Assembly (NCBI RefSeq): GCF_050496545.1
Contig: NZ_JBNVZV010000023.1
Location: 1-64,000, forward strand
Length of the DNA stretch: 64,000 nucleotides
Reading direction: 5' to 3'
Source of the DNA: Phycicoccus avicenniae_A
GTDB taxonomy: Bacteria > Actinomycetota > Actinomycetes > Actinomycetales > Dermatophilaceae
Part shown: one piece after another, positions 15,877-24,439 of the stretch
Layout of the letters: each line of letters begins with the position of its first letter
How positions within the stretch are numbered: position 1 is the first letter of the stretch
The notes under the pieces: model-generated
Database searches by the model: none
Told to the model about the DNA's origin: nothing
The model's input: the letters and a program-made list of their open reading frames with translations, nothing else
Translations under genes and position numbers: made by a program

Positions 15877-16995
15877 TCACCTGCCTTCGGCGAGGCGAGA
15901 GAGAGCCGCCGCGATCTCGGCATCCCGCCCTCGCGCTGCATGCTGGTAGCGCAGAGCGGCCTGGGGGGTGGAATGGCCAATCCTCGCCATCAACTCAGCC
16001 AAGGTGGCGCCCGTTTGGGCCGCCAGCACGGCTCCGGTGTGCCGTAGGTCGTGGATTCGCAGATCTGGACGGCCCGCCGCCAGACGTGCGCGATACCAAT
16101 GTCTGTACAGCGTGTTCGCGTGTACCTGGATGGACGGGTCACCCACGGAGGGGAACACCAACGCATCCGTTTCAGGCCTCACGAAGCGCTCGAGATGATT
16201 TTCGATCACGGGGATCAGGTGAGGCGGGATCGCGACGTCACGGATGCTGGCGAAACTCTTCGGAAGGCCTACTGACACCTGGCCTTCAACGCGCACGACA
16301 CCGCGGCGCACCCTGAGAACCATCAGCCGAAGGTCGAGGTCTGAGCGTCGCAGCTCCGACATCTCGCCCAGCCGCAATCCACACCAGGCGCCGATCAACA
16401 CGAGCGCCCTGTACCGCTCAGGCATGTGGTCGACGACGACTCGCAGTTCCTCGAGGGAGGCGGGTTCGACCCTGCGGGTGGAGGCGGATGTCCCCGCTCC
16501 ACGGATGCGACAGGGATTCGTGGCAATGACCTCGTCGGTCACAGCGGTCGTGAGGATCGCACGCAGGAGACCGTAGGCGTGGGCGCGTTGTGTGGGCTTG
16601 CTCGGATCGAGGCCGCTGTGCCAGATCCGCACCGCGGTCGGTGTGATCTCGCGCATCGCCACGTCCCCGAACGCCGGCAGGATGAACCGGTCGAGCTGGC
16701 GGCGGTACAGGACGCGCGTTCGCGGCTTGATGTCGCGGTATGCCAGCCACGACTCCGCGTAGGGACCGAAGGCTTGGGAGGCCCTCTGCCTGCGAGCTCG
16801 CCGAAACCGTGTGGGGGACCACTCGTCACGCTGGATGAGGCGACGCTCGTCAGCGAGCCAGGCCTCGGCATCCGCGCGCGCCTCGAAGGTCGAGGGAGCT
16901 CGATGCGTCGCTTGATCGGGTCCCACGTAGTAGGCCTGATAGCGACGGTTCGAGCGCCGACGGATGCTGCCGAAGTCGCGCTTGGCTCGCGTCAT
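15877..16995 (-). CDS. Tyrosine-type site-specific integrase
   Basis: A 372-residue phage/ICE-type recombinase. The N-terminal part has FGSIRRRSNRRYQAYYVGP (Arg-rich arm-binding type), then a SAM-like core-binding domain (QAFGPYAESWLAYRDIKPRTRVLYRRQL). The catalytic domain shows the first Arg in WCGLRLGEMSELR, HDLRHTG, GHSTPQAALRYQH with the nucleophile Tyr, and a likely catalytic Lys in VGLPKSFASIRDV. ATG at 16995 follows AGGAGGCGAGGAGGT; earlier in-frame ATGs at 17025 and 17036 lie in the direct repeats. Its 5' end is about 160 bases from a tRNA-Pro 3'-end fragment, the expected attachment site. It marks the region to its left as a mobile element or remnant. Confidence 0.92.
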   Translation of the reverse strand: MTRAKRDFGSIRRRSNRRYQAYYVGPDQATHRAPSTFEARADAEAWLADERRLIQRDEWSPTRFRRARRQRASQAFGPYAESWLAYRDIKPRTRVLYRRQLDRFILPAFGDVAMREITPTAVRIWHSGLDPSKPTQRAHAYGLLRAILTTAVTDEVIATNPCRIRGAGTSASTRRVEPASLEELRVVVDHMPERYRALVLIGAWCGLRLGEMSELRRSDLDLRLMVLRVRRGVVRVEGQVSVGLPKSFASIRDVAIPPHLIPVIENHLERFVRPETDALVFPSVGDPSIQVHANTLYRHWYRARLAAGRPDLRIHDLRHTGAVLAAQTGATLAELMARIGHSTPQAALRYQHAARGRDAEIAAALSRLAEGR

Positions 16996-17020
16996 ACCTC
17001 CTCGCCTCCTGCGGGATTTG

Positions 17021-17042
17021 GGCATAACTGGGGCATAACTGG
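17021..17042. repeat. Tandem GGGCATAACTG repeat upstream of integrase
   Basis: GGCATAACTG at 17021-17030 is followed directly by GGGCATAACTGG at 17031-17042. The pair lies 26-47 bases upstream of the integrase start, in its promoter region, and close to the attachment site. It may be an arm-type binding site for the integrase or excisionase. Confidence 0.45.
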
Positions 17043-17155
17043 AGGCTACTTCCGGCCGTCCGTGTCCTGAAGGAGTTGGAGCGTCTGTGGAAAAGTCCCA
17101 GTTCAGGGGACTAAAGGGCACGGGTGGCCCCTTCTGTCCACCCCCGCGTGAGGAA

Positions 17156-17176
17156 TTCAAATCCTGTCACCCCGAC
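17156..17176 (+). other. Attachment site: 3' end of tRNA-Pro
   Basis: TTCAAATCCTGTCACCCCGA plus C matches, from memory, the T-loop to acceptor end of actinobacterial tRNA-Pro. Upstream sequence does not fold into the rest of a tRNA: there is no matching 5' acceptor, D-arm or anticodon arm in the preceding 80 bases. So this is a duplicated 3' fragment of the kind left at the distal end of an element integrated in a tRNA gene. The intact tRNA should lie left of the window. Confidence 0.7.
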
Positions 17177-17233
17177 AGCAGCGAAGGCCGTCCGACTCCG
17201 TCGGACGGCCTTCGCGCTGTCGGGGGACAGGAT
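17161..17233 (+). terminator. 34-bp imperfect palindrome overlapping att site; tRNA terminator
   Basis: The left arm 17161-17196 (ATCCTGTC-A-CCCCGACAGC-A-, then 16 bases) pairs with the right arm 17200-17233 (16 bases, then GCTGTCGGGG-GACAGGAT) around a TCC loop, with only two single-base bulges. The inner 16-bp stem (17181-17196 / 17200-17215) alone is a strong terminator, as expected after a tRNA. The outer arms invert the tRNA 3' end itself. Confidence 0.75.
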
Positions 17234-17365
17234 GCCGGGAGCGGGTCGAGGCACCGAGGGACGAGGTGGCTCGACCCGCGGCGTCCTGTTACCCCGACCC
17301 CGGCACGCGAGGCGCCTCTCCCCGACCTCACCGCCGGTGGACGGGGACGTCCTGGAGCGACACGA

Positions 17366-18586
17366 TCAGGGGTTCACGAAGGCATCGAGGGTGTTCTGGG
17401 CCACCAGCCGGCGCAGCAGCCCGGCATCGACCGGAGGCCACAGCGGGAGCGGGTTGAGCAGCACCTGCAGGCCGCCCTGCGCGGTGACCTGCAGGTCGAT
17501 GACGTCGGTGTCGCCGTCGCCGGTCTGCTTGACCCCCGTCCGGAAGTCGGTCAGCCGCACCGCACCGTCGGGCACCTCGGGGGCGGCCGGGTCGGGTCCG
17601 CCGCGGAAGAACCTGCCCCGGATGGCGTCCCGGACGCCGCGGACCACCGGGCCCTCGGCGACGCCGCCACCCAGCGCCGCGTTGTTCTCGCCGACGACCT
17701 GCACGTCGCGCAGCCGCGCCACGACCGTCTTGGTGCCGGGCTCGACCGTGCTGTCGGCCCACACCAGCCCAAAGGAGAGGGTCAGGAGGATCTTAAAGTC
17801 CGTGTCGGCCCACAGGCCGTTGTCGTGGAAGCCGTGCACGGCGTAGGTGACCGCCCTCGGCGTCGACGACCGGAAGTCCCAGGACCAGTCGGACACACCG
17901 ACGATCTCCGACTGCGGGTGCAGCCCAACGTTGTCCGGCGACGCGCGCACCCCGTCGTCGACGAACCGGCGGACGACCGCCTTGAGGTCCTCCGGGGTGA
18001 TGTCGGCGTGCACCGCCGGCGCGTGGCCGTCCTTGGTCTGGACGACGGCACCATTCTCGAAGAGCGTCCAGCCGACCGTCGGGTGGTCGCCCGGGGACAG
18101 TCCGGTGAGGGTCTTCTGGTCCGCGACGGGGTAGCCCAGCCACCCCCGTTCCCAGCCGAGGCCGGCCCAGGTGTCCCGGACCCCGCCGTGGACGAGGAAG
18201 GGACCGGTGCGCGGCGTCCAGTAGATCGAGCCGCCCTGGAAGTGGTTGAACCGACCCACACCGTCGGGCGTGCCGGTCTCGTCGGTGACGGGCAGGCCGA
18301 GCAGCCCGGTCGGGCCGCCGAGCACGTCGTACTTCGCGCGGATGTCGCCGTGCACCTCGTGGGCGCCGACGTCGTGGCCCCAGTACAGGTCGGCGCCCGG
18401 GAAGCGGCGGCGCCACGCGCCTCCGGCCAGCGCGTCGTCGGCGGCGGGTGGACCGCCGAGCAGCGCGGCGACGGACGGCTCGCCCTGCTTGGCGGCCAGC
18501 GCGGCATCGGCCTCGCGGATGTTCTCGATCATCGGGCCGAGCGCGATCGGCGGGCGCTCGTGGAATGTCTGGTCGGGCGGTGGCAT
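17366..18586 (-). CDS. LGFP-repeat protein
   Basis: A 406-residue protein. Residues about 60-170 carry LGFP-type repeats (AKYDVLGGPTGLLGLPVTDE, GVGRFNHFQGGSIYW, LGWERGWLGYPVADQ), modules found in actinobacterial cell-wall or secreted proteins and thought to bind wall polymers. The C-terminal half (VSDWSWDFRSSTPRAVTYAVHG, TDFKILLTLSFGLVW) is beta-rich without a family I recognise. ATG at 18586 has an excellent ribosome site (CAGGAGGAGCC). No signal peptide or membrane helix is visible, which is odd for LGFP proteins. It is divergent from the two-component operon at 18800 and could be regulated by it. Confidence 0.78.
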   Translation of the reverse strand: MPPPDQTFHERPPIALGPMIENIREADAALAAKQGEPSVAALLGGPPAADDALAGGAWRRRFPGADLYWGHDVGAHEVHGDIRAKYDVLGGPTGLLGLPVTDETGTPDGVGRFNHFQGGSIYWTPRTGPFLVHGGVRDTWAGLGWERGWLGYPVADQKTLTGLSPGDHPTVGWTLFENGAVVQTKDGHAPAVHADITPEDLKAVVRRFVDDGVRASPDNVGLHPQSEIVGVSDWSWDFRSSTPRAVTYAVHGFHDNGLWADTDFKILLTLSFGLVWADSTVEPGTKTVVARLRDVQVVGENNAALGGGVAEGPVVRGVRDAIRGRFFRGGPDPAAPEVPDGAVRLTDFRTGVKQTGDGDTDVIDLQVTAQGGLQVLLNPLPLWPPVDAGLLRRLVAQNTLDAFVNP

Positions 18587-18799
18587 GGCTCCTCCTGGGG
18601 GGCGATGTGGCGGTTCCACGTCCGAAGAGCCGGCGGGTCCGTCGTTGATACCCGGTCCCCTTCCCGCTCCCGGAGCGACCGAGCGGATGCCGACCGCTGC
18701 CCGGGACCCGGGACCGTTCGGCGCCGCGGGCGGACCACCCGTCGTGCCGCCCTCGCGGGGCCCGGGTGCCCGTCGGCGCGGCGCTGCCACACTGCCCGC

Positions 18800-19461
<662 letters not shown>

Positions 19462-19465
<4 letters not shown>

Positions 19466-20751
19466 CGGTCGGCGGCACCCGTGGCACGCCGCAGCACCGG
19501 GTCCTGCGCGGGCTGCGCCGGCGCCTGCTGGCGACGGTGGTCGTCGTCGTCACCCTGGGGGTGGGGTCGGCCTGCATCGTGCTCGTGACCCGCGACGTCC
19601 AGCTCTCGCGGGAGCGCGCCGACAGCGACCTGCTCGGGGTCGCCTCGCGGTCGGCGGCCCTGGTCTACCTCGGGGACGACGAGCTGCCGCGCACCGACGC
19701 CGTGTCCGACGACGACGTCGTCGAAGGGTCCGAGCGCATCCTGGTCCTCGCCGGTCCCGCCGGGTCCGGCCCCACGACCGTGCTGTACGACTCGCGCCCC
19801 GCGGCGGACGGCCCCACCTCCCTGCGGCCGCTGGAGGCGCTCGTGGACCGGGCCCGGGCGGACACGGCCGAGGTCGGCTCGCTCGCCGACGTCGCCCTCC
19901 CCACCGGCACCCGGCGCGTGGCGGCGATGCCCTGGTTCTCGGGTGACGGGGTGGCCGGTGTCGCGCTGGCCGTCGAGGGAGGGGCGCGCCCCCGGACCAG
20001 TCCGCTGCTCGTCCCGATCCTCGCCTCGGGCGCCGGTCTGCTCGCCCTGTTCACCGCGCTGGGCTGGCTGCTCACCGACCGGAGCCTGCGCCCGGCCGTG
20101 CACGCGGCCGCCGAGCGCGAGCGGTTCCTCGCGACGGCGGCCCACGAGCTCAAGGCCCCGCTGGCCCACGTCCGGGCCGCCGCCGAGGCGCTGGGCACCG
20201 GCCAGCCGCCCGGCTCGCCGGCGTGGTCGACCTCTCGCTCTGTGCTGCGCGACGCCGACGGCGCATCGACCGTCGTCGGCAACCTGCTCCTGGCCGCCCG
20301 GATCGACAACGCGGAGGTGCCACTCGTCCGACGACCCGTGCGCCTCGACCGGCTCGCCTCCGACCTCGAGCTGCGGCACCCCGGTGTGGTCGCCGTCGTC
20401 GACGAGGCGGTGGTCGTCGACGGCGACGAGGCCCTGCTCCGGCACGCCCTCGGCAACCTCGCCGAGAACGCCGTGCTGCACGGCGGCCCCCAGGAGATGG
20501 TCCGGATCGAGGTGCGGCGCAACGATGTCCAGGCACTCGTGCGCGTCGTCGACCGTGGCCCCGGCCTCCCCGACGACCTCGACGTGCGCCTCCCCTACGC
20601 CGGGTCCGGGCCGGGCACCGGCCTCGGGCTCTCCCTCGTCGAGTGGGTGGCCGACCGGCACGGCGGCCGCCTCGAGCTCGGCCCCGGGGACGACGGGTGC
20701 GGGGCCGCGGCCACGCTCGTGCTGCCGCTCCTCGGGGCCGGCGTCGCCTGA
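19462..20751 (+). CDS. Sensor histidine kinase (HisKA type)
   Basis: A 429-residue membrane kinase. Transmembrane helices lie near residues 22-45 and 190-213, enclosing an extracytoplasmic sensor region of about 145 residues. The dimerisation domain has the phospho-acceptor His in ATAAHELKAPLAHVRA. The ATPase domain shows the N box GNLAENAVLHGG, G1 box VVDRGPGLPDD and GTGLGLSLVEWVADRHGG. There is no recognisable HAMP domain. GTG at 19462 overlaps the response regulator stop (GTGA). The signal is unknown; candidate targets are the divergent LGFP gene and the downstream beta-helix gene. Confidence 0.92.
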
Positions 20752-20823
20752 GACCGCGTCATCGGGGCGTCATCGAGGGTGCGGGACGGTGGCGGCTCCC
20801 TGATCCCTCGACGAGGAGACCCC

Positions 20824-22287
20824 ATGTCACCCATCCGACACCGCATCCTGCGCCCGCCGGCGACCGTCCTCCCGGTCGCCCTGGCGATGGCGATGCTGTC
20901 CTGCACCGGTACCGGGACGGCCGCGGCCACCGGCACCCCGGCGACCGGCACGGCCTCCGCCGCCGTGGTGGCGACGACGTTCTACGTCAGCCCGACCGGC
21001 AGCGACGCGGCGGCCGGGACGGAGTCGGCTCCGCTCCGCACCCCCCAGGTGGCCGTCGACCGGCTCGGCGCCGCCGGGGGTGCCGTCGTGCTCCGCGGCG
21101 GCACCTACCGGGGCCAGCGCATCGTGCTGGCGAACCGCACCGACGTCACGGTGCGCGCGGCCGCCGGCGAGCAGCCCGTGCTCGACCTCACCGGCTCGGT
21201 CGTCCCCGCCGGAACCACCGGGGTCGTCGAGGTCCGAAACGGCGCGCGGGTGGCGGTGGAGGGCCTCACGGTGACCGGGTACCGCACCCGGTCCACCGCG
21301 GCCACCCCCGTCGGCATCTACGCCACCGGCGCCACGGCCGGGCTGCGGGTCGTGGGCAACCACGTGCACCACCTCGGCAACGACAACCCGACCCTCGGCA
21401 GCTTCGACACCAACGCCCACGGCATCGCCGTCTACGGGCGGTCCGCGACCTCCGCGATGAGGGACGTCACGGTGAGCGGCAACGAGGTCGACAACCTGGT
21501 CCTCGGTGCGAGCGAGGCGGTCGTGCTCAACGGCAACGTCGACGGCTTCGCGGTCACCGGGAACTCGGTGCACGACACCAACAACATCGGCATCGACGCC
21601 ATCGGGTTCGAGGGGACGATCGGCGGGGCCGCCCGGTGGACCGACGTCAACCGGGCGCGCAACGGCCGGATCGCGGACAACACGGTGACGCGCATCCGCA
21701 GCGAGGGCAACCCGGCCTACTTCGAGGACGGCCAGTACTGCAACTGCGCCGGCGGCATCTACCTCGACGGTGCGCTGAACGTGACGATCGAGCAGAACAC
21801 CGTGCGCCAGGCCGACATCGGCATCGAGGTCGCGTCGGAGTGGGCGCGTGGTCGCACCAACGGCGTTCTCGTCCAGGGCAACACGGTGACCGACAGCCGG
21901 TACACCGGCGTCGCGCTCGGCGGGTACGACACGGCACGGGGCGAGGCGTACGACATCACCGTCACGGGGAACACGTTGCGCAACAACAACACCCTGCGCG
22001 ACGGGTCACCCGAGGTCCTGCTGCAGTACTTCGTCCACGACACGCGGATCTCCGGCAACACCGTCACCGCGACCGACCCCGCCTACCCGCTGCTCGTGAG
22101 CCGCGTCCGGCCGGCGGGCACCGCGGCCAGGAACCGGGCGCTGGTGCTCGACGGCAACTCCTACGGCGGGCCGGTGCCCGCGTCCGAGGCGGTCTTCGTC
22201 TGGAACGGCACGGAGCGGGTCGGTCTGGACGCCTGGCGGCGGGCGAGCGGTCAGGATGCGACGAGCACCTGGACCGTCCGGCCGTAG
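20824..22287 (+). CDS. Secreted right-handed beta-helix protein
   Basis: A 487-residue exported protein. Residues 1-35 are a signal peptide with a possible lipobox (AMLSC). The mature part starts TFYVSPTGSDAAAGTESAPL, the motif that opens many extracellular parallel beta-helix polysaccharide-active proteins. It continues as Asn-rich coils (VVGNHVHHLGNDN, VSGNEVDNLVLG, VTGNSVHDTNNIGIDAIGFEG, ITVTGNTLRNNNTL) typical of pectate-lyase-like beta-helices. No catalytic residues can be assigned, so lyase, hydrolase and binding roles all remain possible. ATG at 20824 follows GAGGAGACCCC, 72 bases after the kinase; a strong terminator follows at 22310. Confidence 0.83.
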   Translation: MSPIRHRILRPPATVLPVALAMAMLSCTGTGTAAATGTPATGTASAAVVATTFYVSPTGSDAAAGTESAPLRTPQVAVDRLGAAGGAVVLRGGTYRGQRIVLANRTDVTVRAAAGEQPVLDLTGSVVPAGTTGVVEVRNGARVAVEGLTVTGYRTRSTAATPVGIYATGATAGLRVVGNHVHHLGNDNPTLGSFDTNAHGIAVYGRSATSAMRDVTVSGNEVDNLVLGASEAVVLNGNVDGFAVTGNSVHDTNNIGIDAIGFEGTIGGAARWTDVNRARNGRIADNTVTRIRSEGNPAYFEDGQYCNCAGGIYLDGALNVTIEQNTVRQADIGIEVASEWARGRTNGVLVQGNTVTDSRYTGVALGGYDTARGEAYDITVTGNTLRNNNTLRDGSPEVLLQYFVHDTRISGNTVTATDPAYPLLVSRVRPAGTAARNRALVLDGNSYGGPVPASEAVFVWNGTERVGLDAWRRASGQDATSTWTVRP

Positions 22288-22309
22288 TCGCCCGGCGATG
22301 TTGACGGCT

Positions 22310-22338
22310 CGGGCAGCCCTGCAGGACAGGGCTGCCCG
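22310..22338 (+). terminator. Intrinsic terminator-like hairpin
   Basis: CGGGCAGCCCT (22310-22320) and AGGGCTGCCCG (22328-22338) form a perfect 11-bp stem with a 7-base loop. It lies between the convergent beta-helix gene and the MobA-like gene and may end transcription from both sides. Confidence 0.75.
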
Positions 22339-22354
22339 GATCCGTCGTCGGAGC

Positions 22355-22945
22355 TCAGCGGGGGCCGGTGAGGTCGTCCAGGTCGGCCCGCGTGTCGATG
22401 TCGCGAGCGGCCGCCCCGGCGACCCGCACCCGGCGGTGCGGCAGCTCGAGGAGGCGCCGCGCGGGCTCCCCCGCCGCGACCCCGGTGACCACGTGCGCGA
22501 CAGCGGCGCGGTGGTAGACGGCGAGCAGCGGGTTGGCGCGGTCCGCCTCGTCGACCGCGACCGCCGCGACCGCCGGCTCCTCGGACCTGGTCCCGAGGGC
22601 CGCGAGCAGGAGCGGCAGCGCCTCCGCCGCGTACGGCATGTCCCCCGCGAGCACGGCCGTCAGATCGGTGTCCACCTCCGCCAGCCCGGCCGCGACCGCC
22701 GCGAGCGGACCACCCCCCGGCGGGTCCTCGACCGTCCAGACACCGTCGTCCCGAACCGTGTCGCGCCGGGGCCCGACGAGCACCAGCGGCCAGGAGGCCG
22801 GGAGGTCTGCGAGCAGGCGGTCGAGCACGCTCGTCCCATCGAGCGGAGCCGCGAGCTTGTCGGACCCGAAGCGGCGGGAGCGGCCCCCGACGAGGACGAC
22901 GGCCGTCACGTCGGTCCGCTCGTCCCACCCCCGCACCTCGGCCAT
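22355..22945 (-). CDS. MobA-like molybdenum cofactor nucleotidyltransferase
   Basis: A 196-residue NTP-transferase-fold protein. The N-terminal VVLVGGRSRRFGSDKLAAPL is the nucleotide-binding signature of MobA/MocA/IspD-type enzymes, and VLAGDMPYAAEAL carries the metal-binding Asp after strand 4. Such enzymes attach GMP or CMP to molybdopterin, or act in related nucleotidyl transfers. ATG at 22945 gives the normal family length; the open frame further upstream is a shadow of the DUF1501 gene. No other molybdenum genes are nearby, so the exact substrate is inferred from family only. Confidence 0.8.
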   Translation of the reverse strand: MAEVRGWDERTDVTAVVLVGGRSRRFGSDKLAAPLDGTSVLDRLLADLPASWPLVLVGPRRDTVRDDGVWTVEDPPGGGPLAAVAAGLAEVDTDLTAVLAGDMPYAAEALPLLLAALGTRSEEPAVAAVAVDEADRANPLLAVYHRAAVAHVVTGVAAGEPARRLLELPHRRVRVAGAAARDIDTRADLDDLTGPR

Positions 22946-22968
22946 CCGCCGAGTGTGGCACCCCGGCG

Positions 22969-24426
22969 TCAGGCGGCGGTGAACAGCCCCAGCGGCTTCG
23001 GGGTGTAGCCGGGGAAGACCGTCGCCAGGTTCGCCCCGTTGCCGAGCCGCTGGGAGACCAGCTCGGCGAGGCCGTCGCGGTAGTCGGTGGCGATGGCGAG
23101 CGCGCCACCGTTCAGCGCGCTGGCGGTCAGGCCCGGGTGGCGGCCGAGCACGCGCCCACCGCGAACGCCCGCCCCGAGGGCGATCATCGTGGAGCCGAAG
23201 CCGTGGTCGGTGCCGCCCGACGTGTTCTGGTCGGCGGTGCGGCCGAACTCGGTCATCGCGACGATCGTGGTGCGGGACATGGCCTCCGGGCCGATGTCGG
23301 TGACGAAGGCGTCGAGGGTGGAGGCGAAGTCCTTGAGCACGTACGGGAGGACCCGCCCGTCGCCCTGACGCATGTTGACGTGGGTGTCCCACCCGTACGA
23401 GTCGACGCACACGACCTCGGGCGTCACGCCGGCGCGCAGCACGCGCGCCACCTCACCCATCGCCTGGCCGAAGGCACTGCCCCCGTACCCCGAGACCGTC
23501 GGCGGCCCGCTCTTCGTGGCGGCCTGCGTGGCCTGCCGGGCGGCGTCGAGGGTCCGGGTGGCGGCGGCCTCGGCCGGTCCGCCCGCCGCGGCCCACATCT
23601 CGCGGATGTCGCTCGTCACCTGCTCCTGCACCCCGTCGGCCGAGGTGACGGCGAAGGAGCCGAGCGAGGCCATCGCCGGGGTGGGGAGGGTCGAGGACAG
23701 CGCATAGGCGCTCGCCCCGCCCATCGTGAAGGCGCGGAAGGTCGACTGGTCGGCCCCCGCCGTGGTGAGGTGGCGCCCCAGCCAGCCGCTGCGCACCGAC
23801 GCTGTCGCCACGGGAGCACCGCTCTCGCACAGCAGCTGCTTCTCGAAGTGCGAGCGGGTCGGGGAGGTGTTGCCGGTGGCGTGGACGAAGGCGAGCTGCC
23901 CACTGTCCCAGTACTTCATCAAGGGGTCGGCGACGGCGTTGAGGCCGAACATCGAGGTCAGCGGACGGGTCTGCGCGTCCGCGAGCGCGACGGCCGGCCG
24001 CCGGCGCCCGTACCAGGGGTCGCCGAGCGGGGCGAGGATGGACAGGCCGTCGGCGCCCCCGCGCATGAAGACCACGATCACGGTGCCGCGCGTGGCCGCG
24101 TGGGCGCTGCTCAGCGCGTACCGGGGCAGCACCGACGGCGCGAGCATCGCCCCGGTGGCGGCCAGGGCCCCGCGCAGCGTGGTGCGCCGGGTCAGGCTCC
24201 GGCGCTGCTCGTCGCAGCCGCCGGCGATCCCGTTCTCCGACAACTCGGTCACCAGGTCGGCCACCGGAGCCGTGGCCGACCGGGACGCGCGGTCCTGCGC
24301 GCCGGCACCGGTGTGCACGGTGAGCGAGCCGTCGGGCCCGGGCACCGCGATGGCGTCCTTGCGGTCGTCGTCGTGGTGGTGCAGCGGGAGGATCTCGTCG
24401 TCGAGGAGGTAGCTGTGGTCGGTCAT
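22969..24426 (-). CDS. DUF1501 secreted sulfatase-like protein
   Basis: A 485-residue protein. A long N-terminal extension (HHHDDDRK region) precedes a twin-arginine signal (TRRTTLRGALAATGA) near residues 78-110, so export is likely by Tat. The mature part has GTVIVVFMRGGADGLSILAPLGD, FGRTADQNTSGGTDHGFGSTM and the usual DUF1501 middle (SYGWDTHVNMRQGDG), a fold related to alkaline phosphatases and sulfatases. It follows the DUF1800 gene by 13 bases; the two families nearly always occur as a pair. Substrate and role are unknown. Confidence 0.88.
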   Translation of the reverse strand: MTDHSYLLDDEILPLHHHDDDRKDAIAVPGPDGSLTVHTGAGAQDRASRSATAPVADLVTELSENGIAGGCDEQRRSLTRRTTLRGALAATGAMLAPSVLPRYALSSAHAATRGTVIVVFMRGGADGLSILAPLGDPWYGRRRPAVALADAQTRPLTSMFGLNAVADPLMKYWDSGQLAFVHATGNTSPTRSHFEKQLLCESGAPVATASVRSGWLGRHLTTAGADQSTFRAFTMGGASAYALSSTLPTPAMASLGSFAVTSADGVQEQVTSDIREMWAAAGGPAEAAATRTLDAARQATQAATKSGPPTVSGYGGSAFGQAMGEVARVLRAGVTPEVVCVDSYGWDTHVNMRQGDGRVLPYVLKDFASTLDAFVTDIGPEAMSRTTIVAMTEFGRTADQNTSGGTDHGFGSTMIALGAGVRGGRVLGRHPGLTASALNGGALAIATDYRDGLAELVSQRLGNGANLATVFPGYTPKPLGLFTAA

Positions 24427-24439
24427 GGGGAGGTCTCCG

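Noticed and set aside
16418..17160. Extended integrase N-terminus to 17160
   Set aside because: The extra residues run across the direct repeats and att region, while ATG 16995 has a strong ribosome site and gives normal integrase length.
17070..17176. Complete tRNA gene
   Set aside because: Only the T-loop to acceptor end matches; no 5' acceptor strand, D-arm or anticodon arm can be drawn upstream.
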